From Blastococcus sp. CPCC 205250 (GTDB lineage Bacteria > Actinomycetota > Actinomycetes > Mycobacteriales > Geodermatophilaceae): a stretch of DNA of 64,000 nucleotides. The notes below the pieces were generated by a model. It searched no databases, was not told where the DNA came from, and saw only the letters and a program-made list of their open reading frames with translations. Numbering within the stretch: the first letter of the stretch is position 1; each line of letters opens with the position of its first letter. The position numbers and the translations under genes were made by a program. Of the stretch, positions 1 to 9,079 are shown in pieces. The stretch lies in assembly GCF_019799925.1 (NCBI RefSeq), contig NZ_JABGCG010000010.1:1-64000 (forward strand). Reading direction: 5' to 3'.

Positions 1-903
1 GTGATGGAGGGCAAGGCCTGCCTGTTCAGCGAGTTCGCCGGGCTCTCCGCCGTCCCGGTGGTGCTGGCCACCACCGACGTCGACGCGATCGTGGAGACCG
101 TGGTGGCGATCGCCCCGTCGTTCGGGGGCATCAACCTGGAGGACATCAGCGCCCCGCGCTGCTTCGAGGTGGAGGAGCGGCTGCGCGAGCTGCTGGACAT
201 CCCGGTCATGCACGACGACCAGCACGGGACGGCGATCGTGGTGCTCGCCGCGCTGCGCAACGCGGCGAAGGTGGTCGGCCGGGAGTTGGGCAGCCTGCGC
301 GTCGTGGTGTCCGGTGCGGGCGCGGCGGGTGTGGCGTGCACCAAGATCCTGATCGAGGCCGGGGTCGGGGACATCGCCGTCGCCGACTCCCGCGGGGTGC
401 TGCACACCGGCCGCGAGGACCTCACGCCGATCAAGCGGTGGGTCGCGGAGAACACCAACCGGGCCGGCTACGCCGGCACCATGGTCGGGGCGCTGGAGGG
501 CGCCGACGTCTACCTCGGCCTGTCCGGCGGCTCGGTGCCGGAGTCGGCGGTCGCGTCGATGGCCCCGGACTGCATCGTGTTCTCCCTGGCCAACCCGATC
601 CCCGAGGTCGATCCGGAGATGGCGGCGAGGTACGCGGCGGTCGTGGCCACCGGCCGCAGCGGCGAGCCCAACCAGATCAACAACGTGCTCGCGTTCCCCG
701 GGGTGTTCCGCGGGGCGATCGACGCCGGCGCCACGCAGATCACCGAGCAGATGAAGATCGCGGCGGCCACCGCGATCGCCGACGTGGTGGGCGAGGACCT
801 GCGGGCCGACTACATCGTCCCCAGCCCGCTGGACCGCCGCGTCGCCGAGGCGGTCGCCGCCGCGGTCGCCGCCTGCGCCCGCGAGCAGGACGTCACGGGG
901 TGA
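1..903 (+). CDS. NAD(P)-dependent malic enzyme, 3' part (5' end outside window)
   Basis: The gene enters from the left edge of the window; 300 codons are visible and the stop is at 901-903. It should oxidatively decarboxylate malate to pyruvate in the cytosol. Visible family marks are the metal/substrate segment GGINLEDISAPRCFEVEE (about residue 42), HDDQHGTA (about 71), the Rossmann motif SGAGAAGVACTKILIEAG (about 104) and the C-terminal GEPNQINNVLAFPG. Short bacterial malic enzymes are about 390 residues, so roughly 90 N-terminal residues with the catalytic Tyr region lie outside. The GTG at base 1 is probably internal, because V-M-E-G-K normally follows earlier conserved sequence. NAD versus NADP preference cannot be told from this piece. 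Confidence 0.93.
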   Translation: MMEGKACLFSEFAGLSAVPVVLATTDVDAIVETVVAIAPSFGGINLEDISAPRCFEVEERLRELLDIPVMHDDQHGTAIVVLAALRNAAKVVGRELGSLRVVVSGAGAAGVACTKILIEAGVGDIAVADSRGVLHTGREDLTPIKRWVAENTNRAGYAGTMVGALEGADVYLGLSGGSVPESAVASMAPDCIVFSLANPIPEVDPEMAARYAAVVATGRSGEPNQINNVLAFPGVFRGAIDAGATQITEQMKIAAATAIADVVGEDLRADYIVPSPLDRRVAEAVAAAVAACAREQDVTG

Positions 904-1052
904 CCGAGGACCGCGGAGCCGCCGGACGAGCGGACGGCGGACGGCGGGCGCGCACGCCGGGCACCGGCTAGGGTCCGCTTCGTCCTGCCCGGGCCAGCAG
1001 ATGCTGTGCTCCACCCGACCGGCACCGGCGACCCGCGACGTCTGGATCCGCC

Positions 1053-2804
1053 GTGGGCACCTCCCGGGTCGACGACACGCTGCCGGTGACCTCGCGCGCG
1101 GCGACCGGCGGGAGGCACGCCGCCCGGGGCCGCGGCCGCCGGGGCACGGCCGGCCCGGCGCTGCTGCTGGGCGCCGCCCTGCCGGCGTTGCTGGGGCTGG
1201 GCGGCCTGCTGCTCGACCGCGAGGGTCCGTACCTCCCCGTCGGTGACCAGGCGATCCTCGAGCTGACCGTCCGCGACGTCGGGCGGCACGAGGTGCTGCT
1301 CGGCCCCTACTCGCGCTTCGGCTGGTACCACCCCGGCCCCCTGGCGGCCTACCTCCTGGCCGTCCCCTACCGGCTGCTGGGCGGTGCTCACCAGTCCCTG
1401 GCCGTGGGTGCGCTGGTGATCGGCGGGATCGGCACGGTCGCGGCGGTGCTGCTGGTGCGCCGCCGTGCCGGCACCCTGGCCGCAGTCTGGGCGCTCCTGG
1501 TGGTCACCGTGACCGTGCGCCTGCTCGGCGCGGACTTCCTCCGCGACTCCTGGAACCCGCACCTCCCCGTGCTGCCGTTCCTGGCCGGCGTGCTGCTCTG
1601 CTGGACGGCGATCCGCGGCGACGCCTGGGCTCTGCCGGTCGCCGTGGTGCCGATGTCGCTGGCCGTCCAGTCCCACGTCGGGTACCTGCCGCCGGTCGGT
1701 GCCGTCGGGGTGGTGCTGGTGGCCGGGCTGCTGCTCCGGGCGGTGCGGCACCGGCGGCCGGACGGCGGCCGGACGGCGCGGGGACGCGGCCGGTGGCTGG
1801 TCGCCGCCGTCGCCGCCGTCGTCGTCGGGGCGCTGCTGTGGCTTCCGCCGATCGTGCAGCAGGTGACCGGCACGCCGGGGAACGCCGGCGTGGTGTTCGA
1901 CGACCTGCGGCGCGGCTCCGCGGATGCGTCGGTCCCGCTCCCCGACGCGCTGCGGGCGATCGCCGACGAGCTCGGCAGGCTGCCCGTGTACGTGGTCGGC
2001 GCGGACCCTCCCGACGCGTCGCTGGTCCCCGGCCGGTGGCCGCCCTGGGCCATTGCGGCGGGGGCTGCCCTGTTCGTCGCCGCCCTGGCCGTCGGCCTCC
2101 TGCGCCGGCGCGGGGACGTCGTGTGGCTGGGGGTGCTGACGCTCGCCGTCGCCGCGGCCGGCGTCGCCGCGGTCGCCCGCATCGAGGGCCTCCCGCTGTA
2201 CTACATCACCAGGTGGACGGTCGTCGTCGGCGTCCTCGCCTGGACCACCGTCGGGGTGGGCCTCCTCCCGGAGCTCGCGACGGGGGTCCACCGGACGGTG
2301 GGGCGGAGCCGGCAGACCCGTCGGGCGGTGCGGCCCGAAGCCGTGCTCGGGGTGCCGCTGGCGGCGCTGGCGGCGGTCGCCGTGCTGGTGACCGGGGTCG
2401 GCACGGCCCTGGCGGAGACGCCGTCGACGGACGTGACCGGGCAGGTCGGCCGGCTGGGGGCGGCGGTCGTCGCCGACCTGGACCGGCAGGGGCTGCGGAC
2501 GGCCGCCGACCCGCCGGTCGTCCGCGTGGACTTCGCCGACACGACGCGGCCGGTCCTCGTCGGCACCATCTACCCCGGCTTCGGGCTGGTGCTGTACCTG
2601 GTCCGCGCCGGGGTGGACGTCCAGGTGCTGGACGTCTGGCGGCTGCCGTTCGGGCCGCGGTACACCGATCGCAGCGCGAACGCCGGCTACGTGGTCACCG
2701 TCGCCTACGCCGACGGCTCCTCGCCGCCGCCGGAGCCCTGGCAGCGCGTGCTCGCCGTCGAGGGCGGCTTCGCGGTCCACGGCGGGATGCCGCCGGCGGG
2801 CTGA
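1053..2804 (+). CDS. Polytopic membrane protein, GT-C glycosyltransferase-like
   Basis: A 583-residue integral membrane protein with roughly ten hydrophobic helices and a soluble C-terminal part from about residue 450. After the first helix there is an acidic loop (VGDQAILELTVRDVG) followed by GPYSRFGWYHPGPLAAYLL. An acidic first extracytoplasmic loop of this kind is typical of GT-C polyprenyl-phosphate-sugar transferases, and the R-x-G-W-x-H-P-G-P element recurs in uncharacterised actinobacterial membrane proteins. The sugar donor and acceptor are unknown. The GTG at 1053 gives a short charged N-terminus before the first helix; a TAGGGT -10-like element lies at about 974. The gene stands alone and converges on the next gene. 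The GT-C assignment is inference from topology. Confidence 0.72.
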   Translation: MGTSRVDDTLPVTSRAATGGRHAARGRGRRGTAGPALLLGAALPALLGLGGLLLDREGPYLPVGDQAILELTVRDVGRHEVLLGPYSRFGWYHPGPLAAYLLAVPYRLLGGAHQSLAVGALVIGGIGTVAAVLLVRRRAGTLAAVWALLVVTVTVRLLGADFLRDSWNPHLPVLPFLAGVLLCWTAIRGDAWALPVAVVPMSLAVQSHVGYLPPVGAVGVVLVAGLLLRAVRHRRPDGGRTARGRGRWLVAAVAAVVVGALLWLPPIVQQVTGTPGNAGVVFDDLRRGSADASVPLPDALRAIADELGRLPVYVVGADPPDASLVPGRWPPWAIAAGAALFVAALAVGLLRRRGDVVWLGVLTLAVAAAGVAAVARIEGLPLYYITRWTVVVGVLAWTTVGVGLLPELATGVHRTVGRSRQTRRAVRPEAVLGVPLAALAAVAVLVTGVGTALAETPSTDVTGQVGRLGAAVVADLDRQGLRTAADPPVVRVDFADTTRPVLVGTIYPGFGLVLYLVRAGVDVQVLDVWRLPFGPRYTDRSANAGYVVTVAYADGSSPPPEPWQRVLAVEGGFAVHGGMPPAG

Positions 2805-2808
2805 CCGG

Positions 2809-2838
2809 CCGCCGTCAGCGCCGCGGGGCGGACGGCGG
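2809..2838. terminator. Bidirectional hairpin between convergent genes
   Basis: CCGCCGTC (2809-2816) pairs perfectly with GACGGCGG (2831-2838) around a 14-nt loop. It sits in the 41-bp gap between two convergent stops, so it can serve both transcripts. There is no U-tract, as is common in high-GC actinobacteria. Confidence 0.5.
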
Positions 2839-2845
2839 GGCCGTG

Positions 2846-3556
2846 TCAGCGGGCGAGGACGTCCTGGATGAACGGGTCGAGCGTCTCGTGCGCGGCCGTG
2901 TTGGTGTAGAGGAACCACAGCGCCGCGACGACGAACGCCGGGGCCAGCACCGCCTTCTCCAGGAACGCGCCGGTGTGCATCGGCGTCAGCACGATGCGGC
3001 AGCGGTGCAGGATCCAGACCAGCGGCACGGGCACGCCCTGCTTGGTGATCATGTCGCCGACGATGTGCACGAGGACGCCGAGGCCGACGGCCCACGGCAG
3101 CCACATGGGTTGCGGCGAGTGGTCCAGCAGGAACCAGGCGCCGGTCCACGAGAGCAGCAGGTTGCCGACCACGGTGTTCTCGGCGCGGCCCGGGATGATG
3201 AAGTGCAGCGCCCGCAGGGCCAGGCCGATGGCCAGTGCCATGAGCAGCAAGCTCGACCAGTAGGTGCCGGCGGCCGCCATCGCGAGCGCGCCGAAGGCGA
3301 TCGGGGCGATGAGGGCGTCGTGGGTGCCCCAGCGGTGTCCCTGGGCCAGCCGGCCGATGGCGCCGGAGGGCACGTCGGTGACCGGCCCCCACATGTCCGA
3401 GACGGTGGAGCCGTGGGAGTCGAGGTCGGGGAGCATGGCGAACCCGCCGACGGCGGCGACCCACGCGACCTGGGCGACGGTGCCGTCGACCGGGGCCCAG
3501 GGCAGCGTCGCGGCGCCGGCGGCCAGGCCCGACAGGGCGTGGGAGTGACCGAGCAC
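2846..3556 (-). CDS. YdjM/DUF457-type membrane-bound metal-dependent hydrolase
   Basis: A 236-residue inner-membrane protein. The N-terminus MLGHSHALSGLAAG matches the H-x-H signature of the LexA-binding YdjM-type (DUF457) hydrolase family. Further conserved polar residues are in MLPDLDSHGSTVSDMWG (about residues 41-57), the GHRWGTHD segment (about 74) and HIVGDMITKQGVPV (about 164), which together would form a metal site facing the membrane. Four to five hydrophobic segments are visible. The physiological substrate of the family is not established. The gene starts at ATG 3556 and converges on the upstream membrane protein. Confidence 0.85.
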   Translation of the reverse strand: MLGHSHALSGLAAGAATLPWAPVDGTVAQVAWVAAVGGFAMLPDLDSHGSTVSDMWGPVTDVPSGAIGRLAQGHRWGTHDALIAPIAFGALAMAAAGTYWSSLLLMALAIGLALRALHFIIPGRAENTVVGNLLLSWTGAWFLLDHSPQPMWLPWAVGLGVLVHIVGDMITKQGVPVPLVWILHRCRIVLTPMHTGAFLEKAVLAPAFVVAALWFLYTNTAAHETLDPFIQDVLAR

Positions 3557-3607
3557 GCACGCAGGGTGCCGCGCCGCCGGCCGGAGGCCGGGGAGGCGCG
3601 CGGGAGC

Positions 3608-4840
3608 TCAGGCCTGGGGCGTGGCCGCCGGCTCCGCGACCGGGACGTCCGCCGGGGCGGGCCGCCCTGCCAGGAACGCCGTGGTGACCGCGCCGAGGAC
3701 GGCGAAACCGACCATCACGCCGGCCATGGGCAGCAGCGTTCCGGGGGAGCCCAGCCCGGCCAGCGGGGCCCCGATGCCGGCGATGGCGAACTGCCCGGCC
3801 CCGACCAGTGCCGAGGCGGTACCGGCCATCCGCGCGGCGTCGGCCATGGCCAGGGCGGTGGCGTTGGGCAGCACCAGACCGGTCGCGGAGACGACGACGA
3901 ACAGCGCGGGCAGCACGAGGGGCAGCCCTGCGTCACCGAGCGCGGCGACCACCAGGGCCGCGGCCCCGACCGCCTGCGAGCACAGCCCCGTCCGGGCCAG
4001 CAGTCGCGGGCCGGTCCGCGCCACCAGCACCCGTGACAGCTGGCCGGCCAGCACGATGCCCGCGCCGTTGCCGGCGAAGACCAGGCTGAACTGCTGCGCG
4101 GAGAGGCCGAAGCCGTCCTGGAGCACGAAGGAAGAGCCGGAGATGTAGGTGAACAGCGCGCCGAAGGCCAGCCCCTGGCAGAGGACGGCGGCGAGGAAGG
4201 GGCGCCGGCCCAGCAGCAGCCGGCCGTTGCGCAGCGTCGTCCGGATGCCGCCGGCCACCCGCTGCCCGGGCGGCAGCGTCTCGGGCAGCCGCCACAGCGC
4301 GGCCGCCAGGAGGACCAGGCCGATGCCGGCGAGCACCACGAACAGCCCCCGCCAGTCGGTGACCCGCAGGAGCTGCCCGCCCAGCACGGGCGCGAGCACC
4401 GGGGCCGCGCCGCCGATCGAGGCCAGCACGGCGAAGACCCGTGCCGCCTCCGTGCCCTCGTAGCGGTCGCGGACGATCGCCCGCGCCAGCACGATCCCGG
4501 CCGCGCCGCCGAGGCCCTGGAGCACCCGGATGGCGACGAGCACCCACACGGTGGGGGAGGCGGCGCACAGCAGCGAGGCCAGCGCCCAGGCACCGACCCC
4601 CAGCAGCAGCGGGCCGCGGCGGCCGAACCGGTCCGACAGCGGCCCGGCGACCAGCTGACCGGCAGCCAGCCCGATCGCGACGGCGGACAGGGTCAGCTGG
4701 ACCGGCGACTGCCCGGCGTCCAGGTCGTCCTCGACCGCGGGCAGCGCCGGCAGGTAGAGGTCCATGGACAGCGGACCGATCGCCGACAGGGTGCCGAGCA
4801 GGACCAGCAGCCCGCGGGGTCCGGCGGAGCGGCGGCTCAC
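3608..4840 (-). CDS. MFS drug-resistance transporter, Bcr/CflA family
   Basis: A 410-residue major facilitator with 12 predicted helices. The first helix carries LSAIGPLSMDLYLPALP, characteristic of Bcr/CflA (DHA1) exporters. The MFS motif A appears as GPLSDRFGRRGPLL (about residue 70), and RVLQGLGGAAGIVLARAIVRD follows. It probably expels small drugs or metabolites by proton antiport. I chose GTG 4840 over the longer frame beginning at 4876 because that GTG overlaps the upstream stop as GTGA, implying translational coupling, and because the extra upstream residues are only an Arg-rich run. The substrate is unknown. Confidence 0.88.
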   Translation of the reverse strand: MSRRSAGPRGLLVLLGTLSAIGPLSMDLYLPALPAVEDDLDAGQSPVQLTLSAVAIGLAAGQLVAGPLSDRFGRRGPLLLGVGAWALASLLCAASPTVWVLVAIRVLQGLGGAAGIVLARAIVRDRYEGTEAARVFAVLASIGGAAPVLAPVLGGQLLRVTDWRGLFVVLAGIGLVLLAAALWRLPETLPPGQRVAGGIRTTLRNGRLLLGRRPFLAAVLCQGLAFGALFTYISGSSFVLQDGFGLSAQQFSLVFAGNGAGIVLAGQLSRVLVARTGPRLLARTGLCSQAVGAAALVVAALGDAGLPLVLPALFVVVSATGLVLPNATALAMADAARMAGTASALVGAGQFAIAGIGAPLAGLGSPGTLLPMAGVMVGFAVLGAVTTAFLAGRPAPADVPVAEPAATPQA

Positions 4841-5019
4841 TCCCCGTCGTCGTCGGTGCCGCCGCGCGCCAGCCACGTGGCCAGCCGCTCGACGGGCACC
4901 TCGAACTCCGGGTTCTGGTCGACGAAGGCCTGGAGCTGGTCGGCCAGCCAGGCGAGGGACACCTGCTCCTCGCCCCGCCGGTCGACCAGCTCCTCCAGGC
5001 CCCTGTCGGTGAAGTACAC
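4837..5019 (-). CDS. Small DUF6104-like protein
   Basis: A 60-residue soluble acidic protein starting at GTG 5019, with GAGGA about 10 nt upstream. It reads VYFTDRGLEELVDRRGEE and then WLADQLQAFVDQNPEFE and RLATWLARG. This matches the short DUF6104 proteins found beside kgd in actinobacteria; the resemblance is recalled, not searched. Function unknown. Its stop overlaps the start of the MFS gene (GTGA) and it lies 11 bp after the kgd stop, so it probably shares the kgd transcript. Confidence 0.8.
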   Translation of the reverse strand: MYFTDRGLEELVDRRGEEQVSLAWLADQLQAFVDQNPEFEVPVERLATWLARGGTDDDGE

Positions 5020-5030
5020 GAGCGTCGTCC

Positions 5031-8000
5031 TCAGTCCGCGAAGGCCTGCGCGATCAGCTGGCGCTGCTCCACCTCGTGCACCTTCGCCGAGCCGACGGCC
5101 GGGCTGGCCGAGGCGCGGCGGCTGACCCGGCGCAGCTTCCGGCCGGCCGGCAGGTGCTCGGGCAGGTTGACCGCCATGAACTGCCAGGCGCCCATGTTGG
5201 CCGGCTCCTCCTGCACCCAGACGACGTCCGTGGCGTTCGGGTAGCGCTCCAGCTCCGCGACGACCTGCTCGGCGGGCAGCGGGTAGAGCTGCTCGACGCG
5301 CACGATCGCGGTGCTCCGGTCGCCGGCCGACTCGCGCTGGGCCATGAGGTCGTAGGCGACCTTGCCGCTGCAGAGCAGGACCTTGCCCACCGCGCCGCCG
5401 TCCAGCGGCTGCCCGCCGACCCCCGGGTCGGCGAGGACCGGGCGGAAGGCCTCGTCGGTGAACTCCGCCACCGGGCTGACCGCCGCGCGCGAGCGCAGCA
5501 GCGACTTCGGGGTGAAGACCACCAGCGGCCGGTGCACGTCGGACAGGGCCTGGCGCCGCAGCAGGTGGAAGTAGTTGCCGGGCGTCGTGCAGTTGGCGAC
5601 CGTCATGTTGTTCTCGGCCGACAGCTGCAGGAACCGTTCGATCCGGCCGCTGGAGTGGTCCGGGCCCTGCCCTTCGAGGCCGTGCGGCAGGAGCAGGACG
5701 ACGCCGGAGCGCTGGCCCCACTTGGCCTCACCGGAGCTGATGAACTCGTCGATGACCATCTGCGCGCCGTCGACGAAGTCGCCGAACTGGGCCTCCCAGA
5801 GCACCAGGGCCTTGGGGTTGGCCACGGAGTAGCCGTACTCGAAGCCGAGCGCGGCGTACTCCGACAGCAGGGAGTCGTAGACGAAGAACTTCGCCTGGTC
5901 GCCCAGGTGCAGCAGCGGGGTGTACTCCGCCGCGCTCTCCCGGTCGATGAGGACGGCGTGCCGCTGCACGAACGTGCCGCGGCGGGAGTCCTGCCCGGCC
6001 AGCCGGACCGGGACGCCCTGCATGAGCAGCGACCCGAAGGCCAGCAGCTCGCCCATCGCCCAGTCGATGCCGCCCTCGCTGACCATCGCCGCACGCCGCT
6101 CCAGCATCTTCTGCAGCTTCGGGTGCGGGGTGAAGTCCGGCGGGAAGGAGACGTGCGCGTCGCCGATGGCCTTGAGGACCTCGGGGGAGATCGCGGTGGC
6201 GACGGCGGACTGGTGCGCGCTGCGCGGGTCCATGACCGGCTCGGGCTTGGAGGTGTCCCGGGCGTCGTGGGTCTCGGCGAACGCCCGCTCGAGCTGGCCG
6301 CGGTAGTCCTTGAGGGCCTCCTCGGCCTCCTGCAGCGTGATGTCGCCGCGGCCGATCAGCGCCTCGGTGTAGAGCTTCCGGACCGAGCGCTTGCGGTCGA
6401 TGATGTCGTACATCAGCGGCTGGGTCATCGACGGGTCGTCGCCCTCGTTGTGCCCGCGCCGGCGGTAGCACACCAGGTCGATGACGACGTCCTTGCGGAA
6501 CGCCTGCCGGTAGTCGACGGCCAGCCGCGCGACCCGCATGCACGCCTCGGGGTCGTCGCCGTTCACGTGGAAGACCGGGGCGCCGATCATGCGCGCGACG
6601 TCGGTGGAGTACAGGCTGGAGCGCGACTGCGCCGGGCTCGTGGTGAAGCCGACCTGGTTGTTGACGACGACGTGCACGGTGCCGCCGGTGCGGTAGCCGC
6701 GCAGCTGGGAGAGGTTGAGCGTCTCCGCGACCACGCCCTGTCCGGCGAACGCGGCGTCGCCGTGCAGCAGGACGGGCAGCACGGTGAACCCGTTCTCGCC
6801 CTTGTTGAGCATGTCCTGCTTGGCCCGGACGATGCCCTCCAGGACCGGGTTCACGGTCTCCAGGTGCGAGGGGTTGCTGGCCAGCGAGACCTCGATCTCC
6901 GCGCCCTCGGTGAAGGGGTTGCGGAAGGTGCCGGTCGCGCCCAGGTGGTACTTGACGTCGCCGGAGCCCTGCACGGTGCCCGGGTCGATGTTGCCCTCGA
7001 ACTCCCCGAAGATCTTCGAGTAGCTCTTGCCGAGCACGTTGGCCAGCACGTTGAGCCGGCCGCGGTGCGGCATGCCGATCGCGACCTCGTCGAGGCCGTA
7101 GTCGGTGGAGGCGATGAGCACCTCGTCGAGCACCGGGATGAGGGACTCGCCGCCCTCGAGGCTGAAGCGCTTCTGGCCGACGTACTTGGTCTGCAGGAAG
7201 GTCTCGAACGCCTCAGCGGCGTTGAGCCGGCCCAGGACGTGCTTCTGCTTCTCCCGGTCGGGCTGCTCGGCCTTGAGCTCGACCCGCTTCTGGATCCACT
7301 CGCGCTCCTCCGGGTCGGTGATGTGCATGTACTCCACGCCGACGGTGCGGCAGTAGGAGTTGCGCAGCACGCCGAGGATGTCGCGCAGGGCCATCACCCG
7401 CTCGCCGGCGAAGCCGCCGACGGGGAACTTCCGGTCCAGGTCCCACAGGGTCAGCCCGTGCTGGAGGATGTCCAGGTCGGGGTGGGTGCGGACCTTGAAC
7501 TCGAGCGGGTCGGTGTCGGCCATGAGGTGGCCGTTGCGCCGGTAGGCCTCGATGACCTCGATGACCCGGGCTTCCTTGTCGATCTGCCCCTCGCGGCTGA
7601 CCCGCGCGTCGGCCATCCAGCGCACCGGCTCGTAGGGGATGCGCAGCGAGCGGAAGACCCCGTCGTAGAAGCCGTCCTCACCCAGCAGCAGGGAGTGCAG
7701 CCGGCGCAGGAAGTCACCGGACTCGGCGCCCTGGATGATCCGGTGGTCGTAGGTCGAGGTCAGCGTGATGATCTTGGAGATGCCGAGCTCGGTGAGCGCC
7801 TCGGGGCTCATCCCCTGGAACTCGGCGGGGTACTCCATCGCGCCGACCCCGATGATCGCGCCCTGCCCGGCGGTCAGCCGTGGCACCGAGTGGTTGGTGC
7901 CGATGGTGCCGGGGTTGGTCAGGCTGATCGTGGTGCCCTGGAAGTCCTCGATCGTCAGCTTGTTCTGCCGGGCCCGCCGGATGACGTCCTCGTACGCCGC

Positions 8001-8912
8001 CCAGAACTGGGCGAAGTCCATGGTCTCGGCGGCCTTGATCGAGGCGACGACGAGCGACCGGGAGCCGTCGGGCTTGGGCAGGTCGATGGCCAGACCGAAG
8101 TTGACGTGCTCGGGCTGGTTGAGCACCGGCTTGCCGTCGACCTCGGCGAAGGCGTTGTTCATGTTCGGGAAGTCGTCCAGCGCCCGGACCAGGGCGTAGC
8201 CGATCAGGTGGGTGAAGGAGACCTTCCCGCCGCGGGCGCGGGTGAGGTGGTTGTTGATGACGATGCGGTTGTCGGCCAGGAGCTTGGCCGGCACCGCGCG
8301 CACGCTCGTGGCCGTCGGCACGGTCAGCGAGGCGTTCATGTTCTTGACGACGCTGGCGGCCGCGCCGCGCAGCGGGGACTGCTTGGGACCCTCGCCGGTC
8401 GCGGCCTTGGCCTTGCCGGTGCCCGCGGCGGGGCCGGCGGCCGGCTTGGGCGCGGGGGCGGCCGCGCGCTGCTGGTCGGTGCGGTCGGCGGCGCGGTGCA
8501 CGACGGTGGCCTCGGTCTTCGGTTCGATCCCCAAGGCGGGGGACGGGGCGGCCGGGCGGGCCGCGCCGTTCTGGCTGCCACCCTGCTCCGTCGCCGGCTC
8601 CTGCGGCTCGGGTGCGCGTTGCTGCGGCTCGGCCGGTGCCGGAGCCGAGGTCGGGGCCGCGGGCGCGGCGGCCGCCGGAGCGGGCCGCTGCCCGGCCGCC
8701 GGGGCCGGCGGCTGCTCGCGGTCGTCGCCGGCGGCGACCGGGCTGCCCGGCCGGTAGTCGGCGAAGAAGTCGTGCCAGGCCTGGTCCACGGTGGACGGGT
8801 CGGCGAGGTACTGCTGGTACATCTCCTCGACCAGCCACTCGTTGGTGCCGAAACCGGCCACCGCGGAGGAAGAGGAGGGGGTGGACGGCCGGGAGGGGCT
8901 CACGCTTGACAC
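5031..8912 (-). CDS. kgd: Multifunctional 2-oxoglutarate metabolism enzyme Kgd (SucA/E1 with fused E2 domain)
   Basis: A 1293-residue actinobacterial fusion that decarboxylates 2-oxoglutarate in the TCA cycle. Order: an N-terminal E1-like helix (FGTNEWLVEEMYQQYL), an Ala/Pro-rich linker (about residues 55-180), an E2-type acyltransferase domain (about 185-425) with TYDHRIIQGAESGDF, then the thiamine-diphosphate E1o part with GMPHRGRLNVLANVLG, GDAAFAGQGVVAETLNLSQL, VVNNQVGFTT and RRGHNEGDDPS. The M. tuberculosis homologue is 1231 residues; the extra length is in the linker. In that species the enzyme is inhibited by the FHA protein GarA (literature); no garA is seen here. GTG at 8912 and GTG at 8903 are both possible starts. 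Confidence 0.97.
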   Translation of the reverse strand: MSSVSPSRPSTPSSSSAVAGFGTNEWLVEEMYQQYLADPSTVDQAWHDFFADYRPGSPVAAGDDREQPPAPAAGQRPAPAAAAPAAPTSAPAPAEPQQRAPEPQEPATEQGGSQNGAARPAAPSPALGIEPKTEATVVHRAADRTDQQRAAAPAPKPAAGPAAGTGKAKAATGEGPKQSPLRGAAASVVKNMNASLTVPTATSVRAVPAKLLADNRIVINNHLTRARGGKVSFTHLIGYALVRALDDFPNMNNAFAEVDGKPVLNQPEHVNFGLAIDLPKPDGSRSLVVASIKAAETMDFAQFWAAYEDVIRRARQNKLTIEDFQGTTISLTNPGTIGTNHSVPRLTAGQGAIIGVGAMEYPAEFQGMSPEALTELGISKIITLTSTYDHRIIQGAESGDFLRRLHSLLLGEDGFYDGVFRSLRIPYEPVRWMADARVSREGQIDKEARVIEVIEAYRRNGHLMADTDPLEFKVRTHPDLDILQHGLTLWDLDRKFPVGGFAGERVMALRDILGVLRNSYCRTVGVEYMHITDPEEREWIQKRVELKAEQPDREKQKHVLGRLNAAEAFETFLQTKYVGQKRFSLEGGESLIPVLDEVLIASTDYGLDEVAIGMPHRGRLNVLANVLGKSYSKIFGEFEGNIDPGTVQGSGDVKYHLGATGTFRNPFTEGAEIEVSLASNPSHLETVNPVLEGIVRAKQDMLNKGENGFTVLPVLLHGDAAFAGQGVVAETLNLSQLRGYRTGGTVHVVVNNQVGFTTSPAQSRSSLYSTDVARMIGAPVFHVNGDDPEACMRVARLAVDYRQAFRKDVVIDLVCYRRRGHNEGDDPSMTQPLMYDIIDRKRSVRKLYTEALIGRGDITLQEAEEALKDYRGQLERAFAETHDARDTSKPEPVMDPRSAHQSAVATAISPEVLKAIGDAHVSFPPDFTPHPKLQKMLERRAAMVSEGGIDWAMGELLAFGSLLMQGVPVRLAGQDSRRGTFVQRHAVLIDRESAAEYTPLLHLGDQAKFFVYDSLLSEYAALGFEYGYSVANPKALVLWEAQFGDFVDGAQMVIDEFISSGEAKWGQRSGVVLLLPHGLEGQGPDHSSGRIERFLQLSAENNMTVANCTTPGNYFHLLRRQALSDVHRPLVVFTPKSLLRSRAAVSPVAEFTDEAFRPVLADPGVGGQPLDGGAVGKVLLCSGKVAYDLMAQRESAGDRSTAIVRVEQLYPLPAEQVVAELERYPNATDVVWVQEEPANMGAWQFMAVNLPEHLPAGRKLRRVSRRASASPAVGSAKVHEVEQRQLIAQAFAD

Positions 8913-8968
8913 GGGGTCGAGTGCCTTCTTCGTCGTCGGTGGACGTGTCTGGACCGGTGTCCGACTCT

Positions 8969-9000
8969 ACGCCCGCCGGTCCCGGCGGACCGGCGGGCGT
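8969..9000 (-). terminator. Strong hairpin terminator after the ABC exporter operon
   Basis: A perfect 14-bp stem, ACGCCCGCCGGTCC (8969-8982) with GGACCGGCGGGCGT (8987-9000), closed by a CGGC tetraloop. It lies 80 bp past the ABC permease stop and 57 bp upstream of kgd, so it would separate these two minus-strand units. Confidence 0.75.
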
Positions 9001-9079
9001 CAGAGGCGGACCGGCCGCCCGGGACTCGGGTGGCCGGTGGTGCGGACCAGTGGCGCAGGTCTCCCGGCCGGCGCCGTCC

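Noticed and set aside
810..3560. 916-codon minus-strand open frame over the malic enzyme, membrane protein and YdjM genes
   Set aside because: Arg/Pro/Gly-rich shadow spanning three real genes in other frames.
5076..8909. 1277-codon open frame antisense to kgd
   Set aside because: GC-driven shadow; the translated product is Asp/Gly/Arg/His low-complexity and has no domain.
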